From contig NZ_CP108430.1 of assembly GCF_041435335.1 (NCBI RefSeq), positions 8,652,001 to 8,716,000 of the forward strand: 64,000 nucleotides of DNA. Direction: 5' to 3'. The stretch comes from Streptomyces sp. NBC_01283. GTDB taxonomy: Bacteria; Actinomycetota; Actinomycetes; Streptomycetales; Streptomycetaceae. Below, one piece after another: positions 55,082 through 63,974 of the stretch. The position numbers were made by a program, and so were the translations under genes. Below the pieces are notes generated by a model. That model worked only from the letters and a program-made list of their open reading frames with translations. It was not told the origin of the DNA and made no database searches. The stretch's first letter is position 1. Each line of letters opens with the position of its first letter.

Positions 55082-55947
55082 CCACCACCACTGCCACGAC
55101 CGCGGGCCGGCGGCCCTTTCCCTGGCGCCGCGCCGCCCTGCACGCCGGATGTCTGGCCGCGCTCCTGGTGATGCTCTACCCGCTGGCCTGGCTCGTCGCC
55201 ACGTCGCTCAAGCCCGCCGACGAGGTGATCGCGAGCCTGAACCTGCTGCCGGGCAAGCTGGAGTGGTCCAACTACTCGACCGCCCTCGACGGCGTGGACG
55301 ACGTGTCCGTGGGGCGGCTGCTCACCAACTCCCTGCTGATCGCGGGCGGCGCGGTCCTCGGCAACGTACTGAGCTGCTCCCTTGCCGCCTACGCGTTCGC
55401 ACGGCTGCGGTTCCGCTTCCGCGGGCCGCTCTTCGCCTTCATGATCGCGACGATCATGCTGCCGCACCACGCCGTCCTGATCCCGCAATACATCATCTTC
55501 AACCAGCTCGGCATGGTGAACACCTACTGGCCGCTGATCCTGCCGAAGTTCCTCGCCACCGAGGCGTTCTTCGTCTTCCTCATCGTTCAGTTCATGCGCG
55601 GACTGCCCCGCGAACTGGAGGAAGCCGCCAGGATCGACGGCTGCGGCCCGTTCCGGAGCTTCTTCCTGGTCGTCCTGCCGCTCACCAGGCCCGCGCTGAT
55701 CACCACCGCGATCTTCACCTTCATCTGGACCTGGAACGATTTCTTCACCCAGCTGATCTATCTCTTCTCACCGGAGAAGTTCACCCTGACGCTGGCGCTG
55801 CGGTCGTTCGTGGATGCCTCCAGCCAGTCGGCGTTCGGCCCGATGTTCGCCATGTCGGTGATCGCCCTCCTGCCGATCGTGCTGTTCTTCCTCGCCTTCC
55901 AGCGGTTCCTGGTCGAGGGCATGGCCAACTCGGGGGTCAAGGGATGA
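55078..55947 (+). CDS. carbohydrate ABC transporter permease (MalG type)
   Basis: A 289-residue permease with six predicted helices and the EAA loop ELEEAARIDGCGPFRSFFLV near 180-199. It overlaps the partner permease and the next gene by ATGA, so all are translated from one mRNA. Confidence 0.9.
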   Translation: MTTTTATTAGRRPFPWRRAALHAGCLAALLVMLYPLAWLVATSLKPADEVIASLNLLPGKLEWSNYSTALDGVDDVSVGRLLTNSLLIAGGAVLGNVLSCSLAAYAFARLRFRFRGPLFAFMIATIMLPHHAVLIPQYIIFNQLGMVNTYWPLILPKFLATEAFFVFLIVQFMRGLPRELEEAARIDGCGPFRSFFLVVLPLTRPALITTAIFTFIWTWNDFFTQLIYLFSPEKFTLTLALRSFVDASSQSAFGPMFAMSVIALLPIVLFFLAFQRFLVEGMANSGVKG

Positions 55948-56561
55948 GCGCGCGGGCCCGCGAGACGGGCGAGATGTTCGGGCCGCGGATGACCCTGTTC
56001 GCGGACGTCCTTGCCCTCGGTGTGGTCACGGCGATCGCCTGCCTGCCGCTGGTCACCGCCCCGGCGGCGCTCTCCACGGCCTGCGCCGTCGTGCGCGGCA
56101 CCGGGGACGACCGGCCCGCCACGGCCGGGCGTTACGTGGCACTCCTGCGTGAACGGTTCCGCCCCGGTGACCTTGCCGCGGGCGCGGTCGCACTCGCCGG
56201 GGTGCTGCTGTTCGCGGCGGACCTGGTGCTGGCCGGGGTGGGGCTGCCGGGGGACCGCGTGTTCGCGGTGACGGCGGCGGCCATCGGAGCGTGCGCCGTG
56301 ATCGTGGGCCTGCGCGCCTGTGCCCGCCCCGCATCGCTCACCGACTGGCGCGCCGCGGTACGCGAAGCTGCCGGGGACTCGGCGCGGGACGCGGGCGGCA
56401 GCGCACTGGTCCTCCTCGCCTTGGCCGCGTCCGTGCTGTGCGCCTGGATGATGCTGCCGCTCGCGTTCCTCGTACCGGGGCCGCTGGCCCTGGCCCTCAC
56501 CGCCATCGATCTGCGCACCGTACGCATGCCCCAGGGCGGGCCGGCGGGGCTGCGGACATGA
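55944..56561 (+). CDS. YesL/DUF624-like membrane protein
   Basis: A 205-residue protein with about four to six hydrophobic helices and the early motif ACLPLVTAPAALSTACAVV near residue 34 typical of YesL/DUF624. It commonly closes sugar ABC operons, with unknown function. It is the last gene of the operon, followed by a hairpin. Confidence 0.75.
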   Translation: MSARARETGEMFGPRMTLFADVLALGVVTAIACLPLVTAPAALSTACAVVRGTGDDRPATAGRYVALLRERFRPGDLAAGAVALAGVLLFAADLVLAGVGLPGDRVFAVTAAAIGACAVIVGLRACARPASLTDWRAAVREAAGDSARDAGGSALVLLALAASVLCAWMMLPLAFLVPGPLALALTAIDLRTVRMPQGGPAGLRT

Positions 56562-56566
56562 CGAAA

Positions 56567-56590
56567 CCCCGCACCTGGGCAGGCGTGGGG
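56567..56590. terminator. hairpin between the sugar operon and the Ala-His peptide gene
   Basis: CCCCGCACCT (56567-56576) and AGGCGTGGGG (56581-56590) pair at 8 of 10 positions, allowing G-U. It is the probable bidirectional terminator. Confidence 0.45.
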
Positions 56591-56604
56591 TGGGCGGGTG
56601 GTCG

Positions 56605-56796
56605 TCAGTGGAGGGGAGGCAGCGCCTTCGCCGCGTTGGTTCCGCCGCCGAAGCTGCTGTCGTTGTCGTTGTCGTTGTCGGCGTGGGCGTGGGCGTGGGC
56701 GTGGGCGTGGGCGTGGGCGTGGGCGTGGGCGGGGGCGGGGGTGGCGAGGGCAATGCTGCCGAGAGCGAGTCCGGCGAGCGCGGTGATCTTCTTCAT
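56605..56796 (-). CDS. small secreted Ala-His repeat peptide
   Basis: A 63-residue product: MKKITALAGLALGSIALATP is a Sec signal peptide with cleavage near the APA at residues 21-23. The mature end begins with eight Ala-His units, then DNDNDND and a Gly/Ser/Asn-rich tail ending ALPPLH. The His repeats could bind Zn, Cu or Ni, or buffer protons. The coding repeat is eight tandem GTGGGC units on the plus strand, so length may vary between strains. No strong Shine-Dalgarno is seen; an upstream GTG at 56829 gives a longer product. It is convergent with the sugar operon. Confidence 0.65.
   Translation of the reverse strand: MKKITALAGLALGSIALATPAPAHAHAHAHAHAHAHAHADNDNDNDSSFGGGTNAAKALPPLH
56683..56730. 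repeat. eight tandem GTGGGC hexanucleotide units
   Basis: Eight perfect in-frame GTGGGC units encode Ala-His on the minus strand. A neighbouring GTCGTT hexamer array near 56660-56678 encodes the Asp-Asn repeats. Both are in the signal-peptide-bearing ORF. Confidence 0.95.
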
Positions 56797-56857
56797 GAGC
56801 TGAGAACGATCAACGGCTCTGGGTGCCACCGCCGGGCAGATCAGCAGTGCGGCGGCA

Positions 56858-57586
56858 CTACTCCGGGCGGCGGGCGAGGAAGACGAGTTCCCTGCCGGGG
56901 CGGTCCGGGGCGTCGCGGATCTCGTCCACCACGTAACCGTGCGCGGTGAGCGAGGCGACCACTTCGTCGCGCTCGCGAAAGCGCAGGGTCGAGTCGGAGG
57001 TGAGTGTCTCGCCCGTCGTGGTGAGGACGACGGTGCCGCGGAACGTCACCAGCGGCAGGCTGACGCCGGTCACCTCCACCCAGGTCTCGACGTCGCCGAT
57101 GCCCTCGACGGTGACCGTCTTGTGGGTCGCGGCGCGGTTCCACTCCTGCCACGCCCGCCGGGCCGGGTCTCGCGTCTCGAAGACGAGGTGGCCGCCCGGC
57201 CTCAGCGCCGCATGGGTGCCGCGCAGGGTGCCCTCCCACACCTCCGGGTCCACGATCGCCTGGGCCACGTTGGCGGTCATGAAGGCGACGTCCACCCGCA
57301 TGTCGGGGAGCGCCGTCGCGTCGGCGTGGATCCACCGCACGCGCTCGCTGCCGGGCTTGGATCGTGCGACGTCGAGGGAGGCCGCGGCCGGGTCGACGCC
57401 GGTCACGCGCAGCCCGCGGTCGGCGAGGAGCAGTGCGAACGTGCCCGTGCCGCAGCCCACGTCCAGCACCTGACGTGCCTTCAGTTCCGCAGCCACGGCG
57501 GCGTACACGTCCAAGTCACCACGGTCCGCGTCGAGCGGGTCGTAGAGCGCCGCCAGCCTGGGATTCTCGTACGCCTCGTCTGCCAC
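56858..57586 (-). CDS. SAM-dependent class I methyltransferase
   Basis: A 242-residue methyltransferase with SAM-binding motif I VLDVGCGTGTFALLLADRG near residues 40-58 and the acidic end of strand 2 GVDPAAASLDVARSK. The substrate is unknown. The GTG at 57586 gives MADEAYENPRL; an in-frame GTG at 57595 adds three residues. It lies 77 bp downstream of the GH65 stop on the same strand and may be transcribed with it. Confidence 0.82.
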   Translation of the reverse strand: MADEAYENPRLAALYDPLDADRGDLDVYAAVAAELKARQVLDVGCGTGTFALLLADRGLRVTGVDPAAASLDVARSKPGSERVRWIHADATALPDMRVDVAFMTANVAQAIVDPEVWEGTLRGTHAALRPGGHLVFETRDPARRAWQEWNRAATHKTVTVEGIGDVETWVEVTGVSLPLVTFRGTVVLTTTGETLTSDSTLRFRERDEVVASLTAHGYVVDEIRDAPDRPGRELVFLARRPE

Positions 57587-57663
57587 GCCCGGCACGCTAC
57601 CAACGGGAGCGGCGGTGGTGGCACTTGATTTCCGCGCCTCCACCGCCGCTTTCGCCGTCCGGT

Positions 57664-60363
57664 CTACCGGTTGACGGTCAACTCCTGGATGCCCGCGGGC
57701 TTCTTCGCGTCCTTGGAGGTGAACGTCACGCGGACGTAGCGGGCCGTGCCGCCGCCCGGCTCCACGGTCTTCCAGTGCCGACCGTCGAGCGAGGTCTTCA
57801 CCGAGTTCTTCGTCGGCTTCACGTCGGTCCAGTGAGGCGTGATCCGCGAGAACCGGGCTGCCTTCCCGAGGTCCGCGGTGAGGGTGGCTCGGTCGGTGTC
57901 GGGCACCCAGGCGGTGGCGGTGCTGCCGTCGAGAGCGGCGTCCGCGTACTGGCCGGGCTGCTCCGAACTCGCCTTGGCAGCTTGGCACCTGGCGAGGTTG
58001 CCGGTGGGCTCCAGGTCCGGGCGGCGGGTCTTGATATGCGCGGGCGCGCCCTCGCTGACGATCTGCTTGCCCTGCGGCGTGTCGATCTCGAAGGGCTTGC
58101 CGTGGGTGAGGCGCACGGTCGTGTCATGGGCGCCGATGGCGATGTCGTACGTACGGCCCTGCCAGCGCTGCCCGTTGAGCTTCACGCCCCGGGAAAGCTG
58201 CGGCGGCAGCATCGGGTCGAGGTGCACGCTGTTCTCGCGCATCCGCTGCCCGGTCAGGCCGTTGGTGAAGACCTGCAGGAAGCCGCCCTGGCCCGTCGTG
58301 AAGTTCTGCGCGGGAGAGCCCGACAGCGGGTCGGTGGCCCCCGCCTTGTCGCCGCGCGCCTCCGAGAACAGGTCGAACGGGCCACGCACGAAGGGGCGGA
58401 TGGAGCGCGTCAGATAGGTGTACGCGGAGCAGCCGGGCTCGCCGATGGCGGCGGCGTCGATGGCGTGCACCGAGTCGGTCATCGCGGGCCCGTCGGGGTC
58501 GGTGCGGGCAGCGTAGTAGTCGAGGGTGTTCGTGGCGGCCTTCTTCGACATCGGCCACTCCAGCGGGTACATCAGGAGCACGGTGTCCGCCTGCTTGATC
58601 ACCGAGCCCTTGTAGCCGTCGTACTGCTGGAAGACCTGCTTCTTCTTGTCGTAGGGGATGCGCAGCTTGTCCGCGACGGTGTTCCAGCCCGCCGGGGCGT
58701 CCTCGCCGAGGAGCTTCGCGGCGTGGGTGGCGGTGCGCAGGCTGGTGGCGGCGCCCGCGTTGGTGAAGACGCCGTCGTCGACGCCGTTGCTGTACTCGTC
58801 GGGACCGGCGACATCCTTGATGGAGTAGCTGCCGTCGGCGTTGCGCGTGGCACGGTCGGCCCAGAACTCGGCGATGCCCTTGATCACCGGCCAGCCGCGG
58901 GTGCGCAGCCAGTGGGTGTCCTTGGTCGCGAGGTAGTACTGCCAGGCGGCCAGCGCGACGTCGCTCTGGAGGTGGTTCTGGGTGCGGCAGTGCGGCGGGT
59001 CCACGCTGTGGCACTCGGACGTGAGGTCACCCTTGCTCGCACTGGTCCAGGCGTAGAAGAGGCCGGGGTGGCCGAGCTTCTTCGCGTTGGCGCGGGCGCC
59101 CGCCCGGGTGCGGTAGCGGTACTCCACCACCGACTTGGCGAGGTCGGGGTGGGCAGCGAGCAGCGCCGGATACATCCAGGTCTCCGCGTCCCAGAAGACG
59201 AGGCCCGCGTAGTTGTCGCTGCTCAGGCCGGTGGGGGAGATGCTGTTGGCCGAGCCGGTGCGGGTGCTGGACAGCAGGCCGTACTGGGAGGAGCGCACCC
59301 ACGACTGCAGTTCGCCCCGGCCCGGCACCTCGATGTCACTGCGCCACAGCTTGCGCCAGGCGGCGGTGTGGCCCGCGAACAGCGCGTCCCAGCCGCGTCC
59401 GGCCGCCCGCTGCGAGGCCGCGACGGCGTCGCGGCCGGGGGAGCGGGAGGTCAGCGCGGTGTCGACGCCGACGTACTTGGTGAGCTCGTAGGTCCGGCCG
59501 GACCGGACCGGCACACCGACGGACTGATGCGCGCTCAACTTGCGGGCAGGAGCTGAGGTTTGTTCATTTCCTGTACGCACACCGTGCCCGGGGCGGAGCG
59601 TCGACGCGACCGTCCCTTCGGTCATCGTGCCGTCCGTGCGGAACCCCACGGCCATGGTCCCTCCCCCGGAGCGGACGCCGGCGCCGGTGGGGGAGACGCG
59701 CCGTGCGCCGCGTCCGTCGATGCGGTCGGTGACCTTGGCGTGGCCGTCCCAGTGCGGGGTCATGCGCAGCCGTACGGCGCCGACGTGGGGGTCGGTGCGG
59801 TCCGCGAGGACGTCGTAGGCGAGGTCGGTGGCCCGGCCGTCGGCCGCCGTCCAGGTCAGCTCGGTCCGCACGAGGCCGCGGCGCAGGTCCAGGCTCTGCC
59901 GGTAGTGCGAGATCCGGGCGGCCGGCGTCGCGGAGTCGAACGTCTCGGACCCGGACCCGCCGGTGGACACCGTGAGCGGGCTCCAGGTCGGGATGGCGGC
60001 GGCGACCTGGCGGTTCTCGGTCGTGTCCTTGTTGTGCGCGTAGAGACCGGAGACGAAGGAACCGTCGTAACGGCGGCTGAACAGCGGCCATCCGGTCTTG
60101 GCCTCGGAGGCGGCGTACCCGGCTCCGTTGGGCGCGACGCGCTGGCCGAGATAGCCGTTGCCGACGAAGGCGTGGTACGTGTCCTTCGCGTCGATACGGG
60201 TCGACGTCAGCGTCCAGTCGGCATCGTGGGAGGACGCGGGTGTCGTCGGCCGCTCTGTTCTCGGGGACGCGATGTCGGCCGCCGCTGTGGGGGGAACGGC
60301 CGCCGCCAGCACGCCCACCAGGAGGGGTGCGATGAACCGGGCCGTGCGGGGGAGGGACCTCAT
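57664..60363 (-). CDS. secreted GH65-family glycoside hydrolase with discoidin domain
   Basis: An 899-residue secreted enzyme. A Sec signal peptide (MRSLPRTARFIAPLLVGVLA) is followed by the GH65 N-terminal sandwich, the (alpha/alpha)6 barrel (VFWDAETWMYPALLAAHPDL near 405 and GPDEYSNGVDDGVFTNAG near 520) with Glu523 as the likely general acid, and an F5/8-type C-terminal domain. GH65 contains trehalases, alpha-glucosidases and phosphorylases; the lack of cytoplasmic location and presence of a signal favour a hydrolase, perhaps on trehalose or collagen-linked glucosyl-galactose. The ATG at 60363 follows CGGAG. Confidence 0.85.
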   Translation of the reverse strand: MRSLPRTARFIAPLLVGVLAAAVPPTAAADIASPRTERPTTPASSHDADWTLTSTRIDAKDTYHAFVGNGYLGQRVAPNGAGYAASEAKTGWPLFSRRYDGSFVSGLYAHNKDTTENRQVAAAIPTWSPLTVSTGGSGSETFDSATPAARISHYRQSLDLRRGLVRTELTWTAADGRATDLAYDVLADRTDPHVGAVRLRMTPHWDGHAKVTDRIDGRGARRVSPTGAGVRSGGGTMAVGFRTDGTMTEGTVASTLRPGHGVRTGNEQTSAPARKLSAHQSVGVPVRSGRTYELTKYVGVDTALTSRSPGRDAVAASQRAAGRGWDALFAGHTAAWRKLWRSDIEVPGRGELQSWVRSSQYGLLSSTRTGSANSISPTGLSSDNYAGLVFWDAETWMYPALLAAHPDLAKSVVEYRYRTRAGARANAKKLGHPGLFYAWTSASKGDLTSECHSVDPPHCRTQNHLQSDVALAAWQYYLATKDTHWLRTRGWPVIKGIAEFWADRATRNADGSYSIKDVAGPDEYSNGVDDGVFTNAGAATSLRTATHAAKLLGEDAPAGWNTVADKLRIPYDKKKQVFQQYDGYKGSVIKQADTVLLMYPLEWPMSKKAATNTLDYYAARTDPDGPAMTDSVHAIDAAAIGEPGCSAYTYLTRSIRPFVRGPFDLFSEARGDKAGATDPLSGSPAQNFTTGQGGFLQVFTNGLTGQRMRENSVHLDPMLPPQLSRGVKLNGQRWQGRTYDIAIGAHDTTVRLTHGKPFEIDTPQGKQIVSEGAPAHIKTRRPDLEPTGNLARCQAAKASSEQPGQYADAALDGSTATAWVPDTDRATLTADLGKAARFSRITPHWTDVKPTKNSVKTSLDGRHWKTVEPGGGTARYVRVTFTSKDAKKPAGIQELTVNR

Positions 60364-60399
60364 TGTGCTCCGTTGCGGGTCGCCGGGGAAGGTCAGGCG

Positions 60400-60428
60400 A
60401 CCATAAAGATGTGAACGGTCCGCGTCAA
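60400..60428 (-). promoter_or_regulatory. GH65 gene promoter
   Basis: On the minus strand TTGACG (60428-60423), a 17-nt spacer and TATGGT (60405-60400) form a good vegetative promoter 37 bp from the start codon. Confidence 0.65.
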
Positions 60429-60511
60429 TGAATCGCGCGATGTGTTGAAGAATCAAACGAACCGGCGAGTAGACCGCACTCCTGCACCCCCACGTGTGCC
60501 CGCAGCTGTGT

Positions 60512-61183
60512 CTATGCCTCGGCGTCCCGCGCCCACAGCGAGCGCACGTGCCCGAGATGTCGGGCCATGCACTGTTCCGCGCCCTCGGCGTCGCCCGCCA
60601 CCATCAGGTCCAGGAGCTCGATGTGCTCCTGCGCCGAGGGGATCAGCCGGCCGCGCTCGTCGAGCGCCGTCAGTCCATAGAGGCGGGAGCGCTTGCGCAG
60701 GTCGCCGACCGTCTCGACGAGCCGGTCGTTGCCGCCGAGCGCGAGCAGGGAGAGGTGGAACTGCCGGTCGGCCTCGAGATAGCCGATGAGGTCGTGGTCA
60801 CGGGCGGCGCGCACGATCTCGTCGGCCACGGGGCGCAGCCGCTCCAGCTCCGCGCGCGACGCGGACCGGGTGATGCGGCCGATCATCGGGACCTCGATGA
60901 GGGTGCGGATCTCGGTGTACTGGTCGAGGTCGCGTTCATTGACCTCGGTGACACGGAAGCCCTTGTTGCGGACCGGTTCCACCAGGCCCTCGCGGGCCAG
61001 ATCCAGCATCGCCTCGCGTACTGGCGTCGCGGAGATCCCGAAGTCCTCGGCGAGGACGGGAGCCGAATAGACCTCGCCGGGCCGCAGTTCGCCGGATATC
61101 AGCGCGGCACGCAGATGGTGGGCGACCTGATCGCGCAGCCGCTCCCGGGGAGTGACGAGGGTGCGCTGTGTGAGGTGGCCCAT
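60512..61183 (-). CDS. GntR-family (FCD subfamily) regulator
   Basis: A 223-residue regulator: N-terminal winged helix (APVLAEDFGISATPVREAML) and C-terminal FCD domain (residues 85-210) with metal-ligand His residues in DRQFHLSLLALGG and EHIELLDLM. It lies 148 bp upstream of the GH65 gene on the same strand and is divergent from the collagenase. It could regulate either. Its ligand is likely a carboxylate. Confidence 0.85.
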   Translation of the reverse strand: MGHLTQRTLVTPRERLRDQVAHHLRAALISGELRPGEVYSAPVLAEDFGISATPVREAMLDLAREGLVEPVRNKGFRVTEVNERDLDQYTEIRTLIEVPMIGRITRSASRAELERLRPVADEIVRAARDHDLIGYLEADRQFHLSLLALGGNDRLVETVGDLRKRSRLYGLTALDERGRLIPSAQEHIELLDLMVAGDAEGAEQCMARHLGHVRSLWARDAEA

Positions 61184-61522
61184 GGTGGTGATCCCTTCGT
61201 GGCCCCGCAGGTCGTGGCCCGCGCGCCCGCCCCGAGTGATTCACCAGAGTACAAGGTCACATTGTTCTCGCTCCGGGGTCCGTTGCTCCTTCAATTGGTG
61301 TGCGAGGAGATCTAACGGCTGCCCATCGCAAGGGAGTTGAGAGTCATCCAGTGTCTGAGGGGTTGTCAGTACCATTTCACATTACTACGTTACGCATCAC
61401 ATGGCGCGAGAGCCCGCTTTTCTCAAGTCCCGCTGCCCGTCGGGTAGTTCAGGCTGGAAGGGGGGTTCCCGCGTCGTGCGCACGCACTGCTTGCCCCACC
61501 TCCCACACCTCAGGAGCCTGTC
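61184..61522. promoter_or_regulatory. 339-bp gap with collagenase promoter
   Basis: The gap lies between the divergent GntR and collagenase genes. TTGTCA (61363-61368), a 17-bp spacer and TACGTT (61386-61391) form a plausible promoter for the collagenase, leaving a leader of about 125 nt. No convincing ORF or other element was found. Confidence 0.5.
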
Positions 61523-63877
61523 GTGCACCAACCCCGAACCCTGCGCAGATCCGTGGTCGCCGCGGCGATATCCGTGGTGCTGTGCGCCACGGCCGCACCG
61601 GCCGCCGACGCACAAGCCCCCGCGCCCGACCGGCGCCAGGCCGCCGCCTCTCCCGCCGCTTCTCCCGCCGCGCCGGGACCCGCGGCGCCGAGCCCGACCG
61701 ACCAGGTCGACCGCCGCGCCAAGGCCCCGAAGCCCGCCGCCCGGAAGGTCCCCGCGCCCGGCGGGCTCACCGACGGCCGCGTCCCCGGCCCCCGTACGGA
61801 CAAGGCGAAGGCCACGGCCGATGTGCCCCGCGCGACCGTCGGCAAGGCAGTGGTGCCGTGCACCCTCGACGGCGTCACGGGCCTGTCACCCGCTCAGTTC
61901 GTCGAATTCCTCGCCGACCCCGCCGTCACCGCCGACGGCTGTCTGCGCGGTCTCATCTGGACCTGGGACCGGCGCCTCGCCCCCGTCATGTCGGCCGCGC
62001 ACATCCAGGCCGTATCCCAGCGCGTCACCCAGCTCGCCGCATCCCACGACGGCACCAACGGCAGCCACCTGCTGGAGATGTTCACCTATCTGCACGCCGT
62101 CTCCTACCAGGGCTTCTCGCACGCCGAGGTCGACATCACCGACCCGGCGACCCTGGCCGCCATGCGCCGGGCCGTGGACGCCTTCGGCACGGCCGCCCAC
62201 GCCTTCGACGTCACGCGCTCCAACGCCGAGACGCTCCGCGAGGCGCTGACCGCGGCCAGCGCGGCAGGCCTGCGCCAGCACCAACTCCCGCTCGTCAAGC
62301 GGGTCCTGGCCACGATGGACGCCGCCCACCCCGACACCGCCCCGGACACCGGCTGGGCAGGTGCGGCCCTCTCCGCGCTCACCGTGAACTACCTCGGCGT
62401 CTACCCCGGCAACCAGGACACCGCCTTCCGTGCCGCGGTGGCCGCCGACCCCGCCTACCGTGCCGCCTTCAAGGCCTTCGCCGGGTACACCCACCTCAAG
62501 GGCAAGCCCAACGCCTGGGTGGTGCGCGACGCGGTGAGCGAGTACGGCCGCATGGGGCAGATCGACGCCCTGCACACCGAGATCGTCACCGGACTCGGCC
62601 CGCTCCTGGACACCACGGCCCGCAACTTCGGTGACGGCAGCGCCCCCTGGGCGAAGGTCGTCACCTGGCTGATCGAGTTCGACGCCTGCAGGCCGTACAA
62701 GGTGTGCAGGGACGACATCGAGCGCCGTCTCTTCCCGCGGACCTACGCGTACGACGAGGGCGGCATGAAGGTCCGCACCGCTCTCGACCGCGACACCGTC
62801 GACCAGCTCTACTACGCGAGCAAGCAGGTCAAGGCCCAGTTCCACCGCGTCGTCGGCACCCAGGAGCCGCTGGGCGGCGACCCCAACACCACCCTCACGA
62901 CGATCCTGTACGCCTCGCGCGCCGACTACGAGAACTTCCACCCGCTCCTGACCGGCATGGGCACCGACAACGGCGGTGTCTACATCGAGCGGGGCGCGAC
63001 CTTCTACACCTATCAGCGGCGCGTGCCCCAGGACTCCTCGCTGACGCTCGAAGAGCTGTTCCGTCACGAGTACACGCACTACCTCAACGGCCGCTGGGCC
63101 GTGCCGGGCTTCTTCGGTGAGGGACCCTGGTACGAGGGCGACCGGACCACCGCGATGGACGAGGGTACGGCGGAGTTCTTCGACGGTGCCACGCGCGACA
63201 ACGGCATCAAGGTCCGCAAGTCCCTGGTCCAGGGCATCATCGATGACACCGCGGGTGGCAAGCCGCGCATGACCGTGGACAAGCTCCTGCACGCCACCTA
63301 TGACGGGGACGGCTTCCGTTTCTACGACTACGCGGGCACGTTCTTCGAGTTCCTGTGGAGCGAACGCCCGGCGCTGATCAAGGAGATGTACCATCACCTG
63401 CGCTCCGACAACCCGGGTGCGTTCGATGCCTGGCGCGACCGCCTCGGCCGGGACGCAGGGCTGCAGAGCGCCTATGACGCCTTCCTCGACAAGCAGATCG
63501 CGCACGTGGACGACCTGTTCGTCCCCAACACGACGTACGTGCCCGTCGGCAAGCTGCGTGACAGCACGGCGGGACAGGTCCGCTCCTCGTTCGTCGCGAC
63601 GACCGGCATCACGCCCGACTGCCGCTCCACCGGCGCGCCCGGCCGCCCGCGGTTCGTGTGCACCGGCCGGATCACCGCGAACCTCAGCGACGCGGCGAGC
63701 CCCGACCTCGTCTTCAAGGACATGTCCGAGACCGTCGACGCCTTCATCCTCGACAGTGCCGCCGGCGGCGACAACAACCTCACCGACATGAACTGCGCGT
63801 TCGGCGAGGTGGAGATCTGGACCAACAGCCGCGCCGGAACGTCCGACTTCTCCTGCGAAGGACCCCTGCGCGGCTGA
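61523..63877 (+). CDS. secreted collagenase, peptidase family M9
   Basis: A 784-residue secreted zinc protease. The signal peptide (MHQPRTLRRSVVAAAISVVL) is followed by a Pro/Ala-rich linker and an N-terminal activator region (about 110-400). The catalytic domain contains HEYTH at residues 515-519 with Glu516 as general base, and Glu547 in DEGTAEFF as the third zinc ligand, 28 residues after His519 as in clostridial collagenases. The C-terminal part lacks recognisable PKD or collagen-binding repeats. It degrades collagen or gelatin outside the cell. GTG start with AGGAG upstream. Confidence 0.92.
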   Translation: MHQPRTLRRSVVAAAISVVLCATAAPAADAQAPAPDRRQAAASPAASPAAPGPAAPSPTDQVDRRAKAPKPAARKVPAPGGLTDGRVPGPRTDKAKATADVPRATVGKAVVPCTLDGVTGLSPAQFVEFLADPAVTADGCLRGLIWTWDRRLAPVMSAAHIQAVSQRVTQLAASHDGTNGSHLLEMFTYLHAVSYQGFSHAEVDITDPATLAAMRRAVDAFGTAAHAFDVTRSNAETLREALTAASAAGLRQHQLPLVKRVLATMDAAHPDTAPDTGWAGAALSALTVNYLGVYPGNQDTAFRAAVAADPAYRAAFKAFAGYTHLKGKPNAWVVRDAVSEYGRMGQIDALHTEIVTGLGPLLDTTARNFGDGSAPWAKVVTWLIEFDACRPYKVCRDDIERRLFPRTYAYDEGGMKVRTALDRDTVDQLYYASKQVKAQFHRVVGTQEPLGGDPNTTLTTILYASRADYENFHPLLTGMGTDNGGVYIERGATFYTYQRRVPQDSSLTLEELFRHEYTHYLNGRWAVPGFFGEGPWYEGDRTTAMDEGTAEFFDGATRDNGIKVRKSLVQGIIDDTAGGKPRMTVDKLLHATYDGDGFRFYDYAGTFFEFLWSERPALIKEMYHHLRSDNPGAFDAWRDRLGRDAGLQSAYDAFLDKQIAHVDDLFVPNTTYVPVGKLRDSTAGQVRSSFVATTGITPDCRSTGAPGRPRFVCTGRITANLSDAASPDLVFKDMSETVDAFILDSAAGGDNNLTDMNCAFGEVEIWTNSRAGTSDFSCEGPLRG

Positions 63878-63951
63878 CGTCCGCGCGAGACGGGCCCACG
63901 ACACCGGTGATTTCACCGATGTCCACACCCCGTCGGCACCGCCACGGTGGG

Positions 63952-63974
63952 GACCGCCAACGAACACGGCGGTC
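63952..63974 (+). terminator. hairpin after the collagenase gene
   Basis: GACCGCC (63952-63958) and GGCGGTC (63968-63974) form a 7-bp stem with a 9-nt loop, 75 bp after the stop. The remaining bases to the window edge hold no gene. Confidence 0.35.

Noticed and set aside
56683..56730. The hexamer array as a CRISPR or other array
   Set aside because: Units are 6 bp without spacers and encode Ala-His in frame; this is a coding microsatellite.
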